From the NCBI RefSeq assembly GCF_000002875.2, contig NC_009402.2, forward strand, positions 252,501 to 316,500: a stretch of DNA of 64,000 bases, in the 5' to 3' direction. This DNA is from Leishmania infantum JPCM5 (taxonomy: Eukaryota; Euglenozoa; Kinetoplastea; Trypanosomatida; Trypanosomatidae). A model generated the notes under the pieces. The model made no database searches. It saw nothing but the letters and a program-made list of their open reading frames with translations, and was not told where the DNA came from. The position numbers and the translations under genes are program-made. Below are positions 9,320 to 20,380 of this stretch, piece after piece (the stretch's first letter is position 1; every line of letters begins with the position of its first letter).

Positions 9320-12300
9320 GGTGTGGCAGATCACGGAGAAGATCGGGAAGGGGAATGAGGCCCATAGAAAGTGTGAGCGACATGATATGTCGGTCCTTGT
9401 CAACCTTACCTATCATCCCGCTCATCCTGTTGTCATCGTTCCGACTTGGGGGGGGGGGGCTGCTGTGTCGGCAAGGAACCAATATATTTCCCCCGAGCCC
9501 GTCTCTTCCCTCCCCCAATCTTTGCGTGCGTACGTGCGGGTCTCTCGACGTGCATCTTCACCCCCTCCCGTGTGGACCCCTCCTCGTCGTCATTGCACGT
9601 GGCTTCGCGCACATCCTTCCCATGGCCTGCGGTCGCCCTTTTCCCTTTGGCATGTCTTTTTGACATTTGCGTGTGGGCGTGTGTCACATGCCGCGTCGTC
9701 CGCACACATCCCCGCCACCGTCACTGCCACCACCCCTCACCCCGCGCTTCCGGCGCACACCTCTGCACTGTCCCTGTTTTGCTGCCTCACTTTCCCACCC
9801 CCCTGCAACGGCATTCTGTGATAGCTAGCTCGCCATTTTTGTATTCGCCGCGTCTCTCCTGCTATTACATGTCAGTAGGGAGCTGTATGTATGTCTGCGC
9901 CTGTATCTGTGGATGGGGATGCGTGTGTGTGTGTGCATGTATGTCCAAGTTGTGCTGTTTGTCTCCCTTCTCTTCCCATTGTGACTAACTCTTCCTACTC
10001 TTCCCAGCCCCCCCCCCACCACCACACACACACGCCACGCTACATACACACACATCCGTCCCCTGTCTTGGTCTCTTTCTTTTTCTGTTTTTGTGAGGAG
10101 GAGCACGTGTAGTTGATGTCGACTGCGGCCCTGTCGCCGTCGTCTCCTTCAGCACCGCTGTCCCCTTCCCCCTCCTCCCTCGTGCAACCTTCGAGCACCC
10201 CCCCCTTCCCCTCCCTACTTCACGCACACAAACACACATGCACGCACGCGCACCCTCTCGTTCATAGTCACGCGCGTGCTTTTTGTTTTCGCACATCGTC
10301 GTTGTTGTTGTTCCGTTTTGTTTTGCCGTTGGGTACAAGGATGTACATGTCAGCTATATATGTATATATATATATATATGCATGTGTGTGCGTGTGCACA
10401 GCTTCTTTTGGCGCTGCTGTCGGCTATTCCTTTGCGTTGCTGCCGCCCGCAGGGCTTCTGTTTGCTGTTTCGTGGTCATGTGTGACTCAGATGTGGAATC
10501 ACCTTGGCTTAGTACTTCCGTTGTTTTCTGTTAGTTCTATGCTTTGCGTTGGTGGATCGGCGTGCGTGCGTGTGTGTGTGTGCTCAGTCTTCTACCTGTA
10601 CAAGGAACCAGCTGGGTCAAGCCAGCTGCTTGCGCACTCTCACTCACAGGCCCGCGCCTCATACTCGCACACCTCCATCAAGGAAGAGGTCGCTGGAAGG
10701 TGGCAAGGATAGGCGTGCACTCGCACACATACTCACGCGAACAGAATGAACAAGCAGCTCTCGCACTCCGACGTGGGCGACTCTCCTTGTTCTCTAAAAT
10801 ATTTTGTGCTTCTTTGTTTATGCTATAGTCTGCCAAGCACCAGAAGTGAACACGCAGAAGGTTGGAAAGGGAGGTGGGCGGGTGGTTCGACGGTTATGCC
10901 GGCAGAGACAAAATTTTGGATGTGTTGTAGCGTTGCATCTTGGTCGCTCAAGACGAAGCCCAGGAAGGCGCTGTGGGTGTAGAGAGAGGGGGAGAGATCG
11001 AGTCCGTGTGCGTGTGCTTCATACCAAACAAACAAAGAAGCAGAGAGAGCGCGCGTGTGCACATCATCATCATCATCTCGCAGTCACCTACGCGCAGTTC
11101 CACTGTGTTGGCTGTGCAGCAACCTCTCTCTCTTTGCTTGTTTGTTGTTGCTGCGTTCAGCACTCCTGCACCCACGCACACATGGCACGATACTTTTGGC
11201 TCCCTCCAGGTCATTTCCGATCTCCTCCTCCCCACCGCCCGCCCCTCGTTTTCACTCCTCTCCGTTCAGCGCTGTCGGCTCGTCCCGCCCTCCCCACAAC
11301 CGCCCCGCCGCTGCCTTCTCACGGTATCCTTGGTCAGTGGTGTATGCTTGTGTGGCGGTGGTGTTTTCTTCGCCCTCTCCCCACGCCGTGCCTCTCCTCA
11401 TTTCTCTTGTCCATTTCCCTTTTGTTGTTGTTCGTTGTGCCACACGTTTTTGGATATGTGCATGTGGCTATTCCTCTATGTCAACTGCATTCACGACGAT
11501 GCCCCCTCTCTTGCCTTTTCTTCGCACTGTTTTTTTTTTTCGTTTTGCTGGATGGTGTCGCTCCTGTCGTTGTCCGACTTGCTCATAGTATATATTTATT
11601 TATATTTCTTTGGGCTCTTCGCCCACCCCTCCTCCCCCTCCCGCTTCTCTCTCTCTATCCCGTTATCATGTGCATGCCGACATCCACACACGTACAGACT
11701 GACCGATGCGCAAGAACGAAAAAAAGTTTCTTTTCAGCACGCACATCGCATTGTACGCTCGTTCCTCCCCACTTCTTTTATGGTTCCCATCTCTCAGTCC
11801 CGCACCCACCCACCCCCCTCCCACACACACATATGTATATGTGTGTGCGAGAGACGGCTGTGATGTGGTCACATCTCTCTCTTTGCGTGTCTGTGTGTGT
11901 GTGTGTGTGTGTTCCTTTAACTTTCTCAGCAACAGAAAGGAAAAATAATTCGCCCCGAGGCCCTCACCCTCAAGACAAACAAGGCGTAGAAGCAGACAAG
12001 TCACAGAAACAGACGGCAAGTGTGCGCACCAACGCTCACGAATATGCTGGAGTAGCAGGCCTCGCCTTCCGCCCTCCTCCTCCACACCCTCCCGACGTCG
12101 CCATGCTTCTTGGCGCTCTCGCCCCACACTGGTTCGCAACATCCTCCTCTCTCCGCCGGCCCCTCTCTCTCACACACACAGTGTATTGTGCAACCTCGGT
12201 GGCTTTCGCTTTCTCCCCCCTCCCTCCGTTCTTCACTTGGTCTGCTCTCTAACCTCTCCGCTCCTCCTCTTCCTCGGCATTCTTTCGGGGCGGGGTGCAG

Positions 12301-13477
12301 GCAGACAGACATACACGCACGCACACACACGTGCACAAGGGAAAGATCATCTTCACCCCTTCTCTCATTGTACATATATATATACATATAACAATAACTG
12401 TTACACTCACCAGCAGATACTAGACGAGGTCTTGTAGAGTGGGCCTGTGCTGGACACCGTGAGGCTTTTCATCGCTCTCGCACCCCCCCGCTCCGACCAC
12501 AAGACTACCCCCTTCCCCTACCCCTACCGTCTCCTCTTGTGTTGCTGTTGGGGCTCCGCGGTCTCTCTAGGTGCTTTTTGTGTGCATGCGTGCGTTAGTT
12601 GTTTTAATATCGAGCACGTCAGGAAAGACGCTTGAGCTTTGTGTTCCGTGTGTGTGGGTGTGGGTGGTCCGTGAGTTGGTATCCAGCCGGCCTCGGCCCC
12701 CCCCACCCACCCTCCCTCCTTCTCCACTTTTCTGTTCGGCTCTCCTTCTTTATCGATCTCGCTGCGTCTTTTTGGGTGAGCGTGTGCGCCGTCTGCAGGT
12801 GTCCTGCCTCCTGCCTCCTGACTCCTGCCTCCGACCCGCGCCACCCCCACACCAAATCTCTTTCAGTGTCTTGGCTGTGAGGGTCCTTGTATTTGGTTCT
12901 CCGTTCCCCATAATTTTTTTATGTTGGTGTCTGTATGCTGCCCCTCCCCCCATCTCATCCCATCCCATCCCACCTGGCCGCATCACCCGATCCTTCTCGC
13001 CTTCTTTTCTCTTACTACTTTCCGATTCACTGACGTGCTGAGTTGCCTCTTCTCCTTTGTTGTCTCCACCCCCTCACCCCTCACACTCACATACACGCAC
13101 ACGCACGCGGACGCACTGTGGTTGGTACTGTGCAACTGAGGACGCCCACCAACACACGAGCGTGCACAGGCAAAACGTAGCCCTGTGTCGCTGCCGCTCT
13201 TGGCGACTCGCTCCGGTACCTCTCCATCTATCGATACCGGGCCTTGTGTGGGCAAGTGGCGCCGCAGTTGTTCGCCGTTTTTTGGTTGTTGCTCGCATTG
13301 CTTGGTGGACGCTCGGATCTCTGCCGGTGCCGTTCGTGATTGCCGCCCCCATCCCCTCTCTCCCGCGCGTGTGCACATCCTTTACCTCTCTCTCTCTGAC
13401 GCGCGAGGCTGTCGCGCTGGCTGTTAGCCTTTTCGTTTGCTTTCCTTTGGAAACATATTGAGATTTCTTCCCTGATC
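9320..13477. other. 4.1 kb gene-free stretch
   Basis: No supportable gene was seen. The sequence is T/C-rich with a G12 run at 9448-9459, (CA)n and (GT)n tracts, an (AT)n block near 10356-10379 and (TCA)n near 11060. Open frames up to 482 codons at 10804-12252 exist only because T/C-rich DNA lacks stops. Their translations are Ser/Leu/Pro/Phe/Cys-rich and appear in all three frames. It probably contains the kinase 3'UTR and the sestrin 5' region. A non-coding RNA cannot be excluded. Confidence 0.55.
10356..10379. repeat. (TA)n tract
   Basis: An alternating TA block, interrupted once by TG, in the long spacer after the kinase gene. Confidence 0.85.
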
Positions 13478-16400
13478 ATGCAGAATATCACGGCATCTTC
13501 GCCGTCTCCGTACGCCGGCGGAGGCCACTGTGGGGATCACTCGAACCGCGTCGGGGACGCTGCGACGGCCGCCTCGGTGTTTCGAGACTTCACATGGTAT
13601 AGCGCGACGCTGCTCTCGCACCTATTCGTGCTGGAGCACGCGCAGCTGGAGCGGACCGCGGCAGCCGAAGAGAACCGCCGGCGTGCTGCAGCCGCGCATA
13701 GTCCTCAGCTGCTAATGAGCGCCGCCTTTGAGTCGCTGAACGCGTCCGTTGTTGTGGCGTCTGCGTCCGCCGCCGCAGGATCAGCTGGAGCGACTTCAAG
13801 GGAGATGGGTGACGGTGGCTCCATCGGTCGCCAGCTGGATCTCGAAAGTAACAAAGCCGGCGGTGACAATGACAACAGCCAGAATAGTGGCGCCGCCGCT
13901 CTCTCGATGCCGCCGCTGCCACCGCCTGCAAGCGATGAGTCACAGAAACTGCCGCATCTTGTCACGCAGCATCGGCCGCACGTCTTGATTGGGTTTGCCG
14001 CGGTGGGTGATGCCACTGCAGTGGGTGCGGGGAATCCGATGATAGCTGACGCTGCAACGCGATGGGTGCCTCCGCAGGCTACCAGGGTTGCAGGGTCGTC
14101 AGCTGCCTCCCCTGCTGCTGCTGCGGCGGCGGCGACGGCTACAACAACCACGGCCAAAACGAGTGCACCGGACAGCGCCGTCACGTCGCTGCTGGCTGTC
14201 TTTGATGCGTACTACTTCCCTTCGGAGCTCTTTGACGCAGCTGGTCCGGCTGCGTCCGCCATGGCCGGGCAGCAAGGTGAGAAGGCAGACAACCTTTTGC
14301 TCCCGGATGCTGGCGCCAGTGCCATGCATGTAGCAACAGATGGCGCGGAGCAGGTGCATGGAACGGGCACTAGCTCCGCCGGAGCCGCCGATTCGGGTGC
14401 AGGCAGCGGCACCGCCGCACCTCGAGTAACGGCAGAAGCGCTGCGCGAGGCCTTCCATGATCTCCTGGTGCTGGGTCAACGCTGCGCCGTGTTTGCCCTC
14501 ACGTACCGCGGCATTGTCGGCTGCGGCAATGATGCAGCGGCAAGTCGCGCTTGGCTTGGCAGTGCAGACGTAGAGGGTGAGGACGACGCTGGCCACCACT
14601 ACTCTCCTAACACTGATGGCGAGCATCTGTCCACTACCGCATCCACCGCTAAGATGCATGATGCGGCGGGTGCGGGCTTCTCGTCCGAGGATGACGCCAA
14701 AGCGGACGAGGCCGTGCAGCAGGCAGCTTCCGCGTCGCTGCAGTTTCTCCTCCAACTCGCGTGCAGTTGTCCGTGTGCCCCTCTTGCGTACGCAGCCCAG
14801 CTTTGCATTGCCTATGCGCTTGCTGCGCGGCCGCCGCCGTGCTGCGCGACCGGCTGGATCGCACGGCAGCAGCTGATGCGCTACTTGCCAACGCTGCAGC
14901 CGCAGTCCCGCGCCGTGCCCGCGACGGACGCAAGCGCGAGCAGCACCGCCGTTGGTGGGCCGCCGCCACACTGCGGCGTCGGCGGTGGCGGTGGCTCGAT
15001 AGCGACAACGAGTAGCAGAAGCGGCACCAAGAGCAAACACATTCCCACCACACAGCACATGCGACCGGAAGATGCGATGCTGTGGTTCGACTCCACTGGC
15101 GCGGTGCACTTGATGACTGCTGAGCGCTGGTGGGACGCTCAACAGCAGCACGCCGCCACGTGCCTCGCGTACTGCGGCCCGCTGCCGGCGACCACCGCCC
15201 TCCCAACCGTGCAGCGCCTGCTCATGGAGGAGGAGGCATACATGGGCCCCAACGGCAGCGCCGCGGCGGTGCTCAAGTCCGTGTTGGAGGCGGTCTCGGC
15301 TGAAGTCTGCCTCAACGCCCGTGCCATTTCAGGCTCCCCGTCGTCGACGGTGCACACGTCTTTGCGACGGCGCCGCGGCGTGCACCGCGGCGGTGGGGCC
15401 AGTGCTGGTGGGCGCCGCTTGCTCACCGGTGACGGCGAAGAGGACGCGGCTGACGGGCGTGTGCAAAGCGGATCCTCGACGCTTTCTGGCGCATGCCGTG
15501 TGGTGGGAGCGGCCAGCGGATCAGTCGCCTCCATGGGGCGCGCGCAAGGGGCCGCTGCTGTCGGAGCGCCAACTCGCTTGTCGAAGGCGGCAAAGCGGCG
15601 CCGCGCTCTCTTGTTCGCGCTCGCTCAAAGTCACCTGCTTCCTCCGGTGCAGCAGCTCGCGACGTCCAAGACGCTTCTCTATGGCGTGTTCACCGATGGC
15701 GGGGAGTGCCCGTCCTACTACAAGCTTCTCTCCCTATACCCCGACGTACTCCGCGCGCACCACGCAGCACTGCACTACGTCCTTTACGGGGACGGCCCGC
15801 TCTTGGTGGACATGCGGCTGATGATCGCGGTCATGGCAGCGAGCAGGCACCGCTGCGAGTACCTCGTGTCGCGCTTTTCGGCTCTGCTCTTGCGCTACGC
15901 GGAGGAGGCGATGTTAGAGGAGTATGTGGAAGAGGACGACTGCGGCGCTGGGAACGGGAGCAGCGCGCTGCGTGGTGGCCATCAAGGTCGCCTCTACAGG
16001 AGCAGCAGCAGCAGCAGCAGTGGTGGCGCGCGCGGCCATGCGGCGTACAGTCGCAGAGATGCCGCGGATGCGTACGACTACGACAGCCCCCACTTTGCGG
16101 GCCCGTCGGCGTACCCGCGGCAACAGAAGCATCGGCACAGTGACGAGTCGGTGGCTGGCTGCTTTCGCGGCCAGTCACGCCAGCGTTGGATCACGCACGG
16201 CCCGCCGGCGCGGCTGCGCGCCGTCCAGCGCTTCATCGCCCTCGCTGCCCACACGCCGTGGACTCTCAGTGAGGTGGAGATTCGAAACGTGCTGGCCTGC
16301 GGTTGGACCGTTCCGGAAGTGTTTCAGCTTGTCGCCATCGTGGCGCAGGTAGTGCCGCTCTGCGGCTTCGTCATGGGCCTCTTCGTGCCAGCAGAGCCGT

Positions 16401-17404
16401 GGGCTATGACGCTGCTACCGCTGGAGGTGGTGGAGCGGCTGGGCCATCGCGCCGTGACTGAGGACGCCCTTGCCGGGCCTCTCGGCGGCAGTGGCGTCTT
16501 GTCTGGCGGCATGGCCGGGTGCTGTCCCGACCCCGCCATCTCACACTGCAACAGCGGCGGTCGAGGCGGCGGCGACGAACGCGGTAGCCCGACCGGCGGA
16601 GCAGCACGACCTCCGCACGCGGATGTGTACCGTAGGTTTGCTGGCGACGACAACGTGGTCAGCGAGCAGCGCATCAAGGGCGGCACCACCGCCGCCAACC
16701 CGCCCACGCTGTGGCGCAGTCGGTTCACCTGGAACGAGGTGGGGGCGACGTCGATGGAACAGTATTATCCCGGCGCCGCCACGCTTCTCAATGAAGAAAT
16801 CGAGTGCTACCTCGACGTGGTGCGGCAGCTGACCAAGGCGGATTGTGTGGGGCTGATGAGCCCCGACTACGACCCCTCCTACGCTTTCCGCTCCCTCCAG
16901 CTCTACGTGCAGAACTTGGTCGGCTTCATGGTGGAGGACTATTCCTACAACGACATCAATAAGGTGCTTCGGCGTCCGGCCAAGTGGTTTGCTCAAGTGC
17001 TGACGATGCGGCCAGAGACGCTCTCTCGCAGCGAGGTGGTTCGCTGGTACGTGCCGACGACCCCGCCGACTGGTAAAACATCTGATATGAGCGCCGAGTC
17101 GTCGCTCGTGACGCACCAACTGAAGCGCGAGATCGAGCTGCTGTCGGTCGTGGACAGCGCACAGGGTGGCCACCGCGGCGGCATCGAGTCGGCCAGTGCC
17201 CACCAGGATAACGGCGATAGGCCACCCCCCACCCCCACCGAGGCAGCCCGCGATGCGGCTGAAGCGGAGGCCCTGCAGACAGCCTTGACCCTTCAGGACG
17301 AGCGAGTGCTGCTGCTGATCGCACTCGCTACGATGGAGGCCCGCAAAGAAGGCCTTCTTCACATTCTTCTGCGGCCCTTGTGTGCGGTACTGAACAACAT
17401 GTGA
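13478..17404 (+). CDS. Sestrin-like (PA26 family) protein with a very long N-terminal extension
   Basis: A 1308-residue protein, against about 450-550 for animal sestrins. The first ~720 residues are mostly Ala/Ser/Gly-rich and low-complexity. The AhpD-like part begins near residue 728 with YPDVLRAHHAALHYVLYGDG and MIAVMAASRHRCEYLV, matching the sestrin MAAARHQCSYLV segment. C793 and Y795 align with the human SESN2 Cys125/Tyr127, but the His132 position is Phe (F800). A poly-Ser insertion follows, then HTPWTLSEVEIRNVL and VFQLVAIVAQVVPLCGFVMG. The second half starts near residue 1082 with FTWNEVG, then EDYSYNDINKVL and LLLIALATMEARKEGLLHIL, which align with the sestrin C-terminus. Sestrins bind GATOR2 and restrain TORC1, and sense leucine in animals. 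Function here is inferred from the fold only. Confidence 0.85.
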   Translation: MQNITASSPSPYAGGGHCGDHSNRVGDAATAASVFRDFTWYSATLLSHLFVLEHAQLERTAAAEENRRRAAAAHSPQLLMSAAFESLNASVVVASASAAAGSAGATSREMGDGGSIGRQLDLESNKAGGDNDNSQNSGAAALSMPPLPPPASDESQKLPHLVTQHRPHVLIGFAAVGDATAVGAGNPMIADAATRWVPPQATRVAGSSAASPAAAAAAATATTTTAKTSAPDSAVTSLLAVFDAYYFPSELFDAAGPAASAMAGQQGEKADNLLLPDAGASAMHVATDGAEQVHGTGTSSAGAADSGAGSGTAAPRVTAEALREAFHDLLVLGQRCAVFALTYRGIVGCGNDAAASRAWLGSADVEGEDDAGHHYSPNTDGEHLSTTASTAKMHDAAGAGFSSEDDAKADEAVQQAASASLQFLLQLACSCPCAPLAYAAQLCIAYALAARPPPCCATGWIARQQLMRYLPTLQPQSRAVPATDASASSTAVGGPPPHCGVGGGGGSIATTSSRSGTKSKHIPTTQHMRPEDAMLWFDSTGAVHLMTAERWWDAQQQHAATCLAYCGPLPATTALPTVQRLLMEEEAYMGPNGSAAAVLKSVLEAVSAEVCLNARAISGSPSSTVHTSLRRRRGVHRGGGASAGGRRLLTGDGEEDAADGRVQSGSSTLSGACRVVGAASGSVASMGRAQGAAAVGAPTRLSKAAKRRRALLFALAQSHLLPPVQQLATSKTLLYGVFTDGGECPSYYKLLSLYPDVLRAHHAALHYVLYGDGPLLVDMRLMIAVMAASRHRCEYLVSRFSALLLRYAEEAMLEEYVEEDDCGAGNGSSALRGGHQGRLYRSSSSSSSGGARGHAAYSRRDAADAYDYDSPHFAGPSAYPRQQKHRHSDESVAGCFRGQSRQRWITHGPPARLRAVQRFIALAAHTPWTLSEVEIRNVLACGWTVPEVFQLVAIVAQVVPLCGFVMGLFVPAEPWAMTLLPLEVVERLGHRAVTEDALAGPLGGSGVLSGGMAGCCPDPAISHCNSGGRGGGDERGSPTGGAARPPHADVYRRFAGDDNVVSEQRIKGGTTAANPPTLWRSRFTWNEVGATSMEQYYPGAATLLNEEIECYLDVVRQLTKADCVGLMSPDYDPSYAFRSLQLYVQNLVGFMVEDYSYNDINKVLRRPAKWFAQVLTMRPETLSRSEVVRWYVPTTPPTGKTSDMSAESSLVTHQLKREIELLSVVDSAQGGHRGGIESASAHQDNGDRPPPTPTEAARDAAEAEALQTALTLQDERVLLLIALATMEARKEGLLHILLRPLCAVLNNM
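15997..16022 (+). repeat. (AGC)n run coding for poly-Ser in the sestrin-like gene
   Basis: A trinucleotide run encodes consecutive serines inside a low-complexity insertion of the sestrin-like domain. It is likely to vary in length. Confidence 0.85.
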
Positions 17405-17515
17405 GTGGCGGTGGCGGCGGCGTTTTGCGGTGGGTGACCACGACTACGTGTGTGTGTGTGTGTTAGCGAGTGGGCCTCCCCCTCCCCCTCTTTCTCCGGT
17501 GGAAGTCCATCATTT

Positions 17516-18190
17516 GAGCCCCTGATGACAGAGGAGGGACACACACCTCCGCGCGTGGCACCTCAGGGCCCAGCGGCCCCGCACCCTCTGTGTGGGTGGA
17601 GGAGGCCAAAGCAGCCCTCCTATATCCCTGCCAAATGCCGAACCACTTGAGGTGGTGACCGGGCCAGGTGCCTACGACGTAGGGGGAGGCGAGTGCGATG
17701 CATCCCTGCTGATGTGGGCGGCCGTGCCCTGGACGGCGTGGCGTCGGGGCGACCTGCGACTGTGAACAGGTCTGTGCCCATCCACGTGATGGGCAGAGCT
17801 TCAACGGCTCTCGACCGATTCTCTCACGCCTGGCCCTCAAACTGCCTAATGGTGCCGGTAGAGCCTGAGTGTCACCGCGAGAGCGATGCATCAAGGGTGA
17901 CAACCAGCATGGTGGGGGAGCCGCTGTGAGGCGACCTGCGCAATTCGGGATGGAGGGTGGAGTTTGAGGCAGGGGTCGTGCTCTCAGATGGCTGAGCCAG
18001 CACATGGTTGTAACACGTGTGCCTAGGGTTGCCTCGCGCCATGCGAAGTGGACCCTGTGAGAGGATCGGTGCGTAGAGTAGAGTTGAACTCATGCACGCT
18101 GGCAGCGAAACGGGCAAGTTGACGGTGACTACATACAGTTCATCGCCACCGCCACTTGGGACTGTGCGCGGGAGGTCGTCAGGCCTGTCC
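17516..18190 (+). mobile_element. SIDER-like short degenerate retroposon in the sestrin 3' region
   Basis: Starting about 110 nt after the sestrin stop, the composition shifts from pyrimidine/GT repeats to a complex, non-coding, GC-balanced sequence of about 0.6-0.7 kb. It contains segments I recognise as typical of Leishmania SIDERs, for example GGTGACAACCAGCATGGTGG and two copies of GCGACCTGCG (near 17750 and 17931). Its place just after a stop codon, in sense orientation, is the usual SIDER position. SIDERs are truncated ingi/L1Tc-clade relics, and SIDER2 members in 3'UTRs are reported to destabilise mRNAs. Boundaries and subfamily are uncertain, and recognition is from memory, not from an alignment. 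Confidence 0.55.
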
Positions 18191-18221
<31 letters not shown>

Positions 18222-19146
18222 CTCCTTCATGCCTGCTCTGCAGTGCTTACGTATAATTCGCATGTGTCTTGGGCTCTGCCTTTCCGGTAGACGTGTTCGC
18301 GCTGCGCATATCGTTTTGTCTTCGCGGTTTCTGTTTGGTATGTATGCATGTGGCTGTGTATGTGTGTGTGTGTTTGTGGTTGTGCCGGTTTTCTATTCGC
18401 TCCTTACACCTTCCTTTTGTAGGGCCGAAGTGTTTAACAGCAACGAAGAAACGCAAGAGAGATCTCCCAACGGTTGATACGAGGCCTGCGGTGCAACGCG
18501 GGGCGATGCCTTTGCCAGCTTCGCCCGTACTGTCCTTGCACATGCGGATGCACCGCCTTAGTCCCGGATGAGGGAAGCGCCTCTCCGTCGGACCAGTCGC
18601 GTGAATGCTTAGCAAAGGCGCTGGCCTTCGCGTTCCGCTTCAGTCCTCTCCGCTGTCGCTGTATTCTGCCCGCGTGTGCACTGATGAGTGCATCCAGTAC
18701 ACAAAGGTAAGGCCAAAAATGGCCACAAGCTCGTACCACTAGCAGCGAGATGATTCGAGGCACACGCACCGACATCAACCGATGCGACGGTGTGCGCAGT
18801 GCGTACGCTGCGTCCTTCAGCTACAAGAGCCTTACATTCGCTTGTGCCTCCCTCTTTGTTGCGCTTCAACTCCTCCTCTTACCTGTGACCATGCGCGCGT
18901 GTGTCTGCATCGGTTTCACTACAAGCCACTCTATACCTTCACGCCTGTCTCTTGTTCTGCCCCATCCTCGCGCACCTCCCGCGCTCTACGCGCATGCGCA
19001 CACATCTCACTCAGCTTCCGTTGAGTTACTGTCGCTCTATCGTACTGCCTGCGTGGGGGCTGCGCTGGATGGCAGGCTAGTCGCCCTTCCGCTCCTTCTC
19101 CTTCGTACGGCACCTGATTCTTTTTATACCGCGTCGCTGTGCTCAA
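18191..19146. other. Non-coding interval between the two retroposon relics
   Basis: It holds a C10 run followed by (CA)n (about 18189-18218), GT repeats near 18360-18375 and otherwise complex sequence. No gene was seen. Parts may be further degraded retroposon DNA. Confidence 0.5.
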
Positions 19147-19588
19147 GCTCCCCCTCCCGAGTCGCTTCAAGCCGCGGCAGGTCATCATATGGTGTGGAGA
19201 CTCTCCACACCAAAGTCTGGAGGACTCGATGGTGTAGCTCGGGGTGCTCTCGTCATGCATGCGGCATCTCTGCCGCATCAGCCCACCCGGTCGGACGTAG
19301 GAGGCGCCGGACGCGCCGCGCACATGCATGCACGTTGGGGCTGATCGGTATGGATTACCTCGCGCCTTCTTCGCCCATCACTGTTGCTCTTCCGACCTCT
19401 GGATGCCCTGCGCGGATGCGATACGCCGTGCCAGCTGTACTTGACAGCGCGTGCGCACAGTGCACGCATTCCTGCATCCCGGGACCTTGTTCAGGACGAG
19501 GTGGCTGCCTGGGGAGGGGACTCGCTGTCTTCCCTTTCCATTCCAGTCGATGCCATTGAGGGTGGCGTCTCTGGGTGGCTTGCCCACA
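19147..19588 (-). repeat. 442-bp inverted repeat, left copy
   Basis: The reverse complement of 38168-38610. By eye it is identical except for one extra G in a G run at the outer end (paired coordinates sum to 57756). It lies at the 3' side of the minus-strand retrotransposon relic. It includes two perfect hairpins: 10-bp arms at 19191-19211 and 8-bp arms at 19259-19278. Confidence 0.9.
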
Positions 19589-20380
19589 GTCAGCCCGGGA
19601 GTGATATGCTGGGGCGCACACGGCAACTGCGCATGAGTAAAATGTGTGTGCGTGTGGGGCTCCGAAGAGGTTGATTCCTGCTTGCCGGTGTGAGAGCCGC
19701 GAAAGTGCTGAGACACGGCTGCCATCCCGCGTTCGCACCCCCTGCACCAAATGTGCAGGGCCGCACTCCGCGTGAGTGCGGAGCGTTGCACACGGCTGCG
19801 GTGCCGCGTAGCAAAGAGTGCGCTCCTCGCCTTGAGGGGGCGCTCAGCTCCACAAAATGCACCAGTGTCCAGGGCCCCACCCTCCAGAGGGCGGATTGCC
19901 GTGTGGCCTGTATGGCAACCTTGTCTGCGAAGGGCGTTAGGAGTGCGAGGCCATCAGCAAAGGAGGCGTGGTGTAGTGTGGGTCTCCTGTGGAGCACCAC
20001 ACTCAGCGAGCCCATCACAATGAAGAGGGTCCACGGTGGATCCTTGTGGGGCTCCGCATGTAAGCCCGGCCATCCTCGATCGCCGCGTGCGGAAGCCATC
20101 CCCGGCCCGAAGGAGCCGCTTTTGACGACGCAATGAAGGGCTGCCGCTCCTGGCAACATGGCCTGGGCCCTTGCTGAACATTCTCGTCCTCCAAACCTTT
20201 ACAATCAACCCGCACACCGCAGGCGCGTGCACAATGCACATCCTCGCCTCCGTCCTCCCGGCGATCTGCGGCGTCGCATTCAACGGGCGCGACATGACGC
20301 CGCCAGAGGCCCGCGACACTTCGTTGGCCTCGAAGAGGGCCTTCGACTGCCTCCTCTCTCAGGCGCGGCTCTCGCACGGA
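19147..20380 (-). mobile_element. Degenerate ingi/L1Tc-related retrotransposon (DIRE) with reverse transcriptase remnants
   Basis: Minus-strand translation shows reverse transcriptase motifs broken by a frameshift. GAPQGST at 20055-20035 matches the RT G(V/A)PQGS block. In the next frame, LFIVMGSLSVVL leads to HHASFADGLALL, with the FADG at 19961-19950 in place of the catalytic FADD. Downstream, ADKVAIQATRQSALWRVGPW continues as expected for the ingi-clade RT. The YXDD-type motif has lost an aspartate, and stops interrupt all frames, so it is inactive. The segment 19147-19588 is shared, in inverted orientation, with 38168-38610. The left and right limits are approximate. Confidence 0.72.

Noticed and set aside
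10804..12252. 482-codon open frame in the long spacer
   Set aside because: The translation is Ser/Leu/Pro/Phe/Cys-rich from T/C tracts, overlapping open frames of similar quality exist, and no domain or codon bias is seen.
18750..19559. 269-codon plus-strand open frame over the retrotransposon relic
   Set aside because: Composed partly of T/C-rich sequence and partly of the antisense of the shared 442-bp block. It has no recognisable domain.
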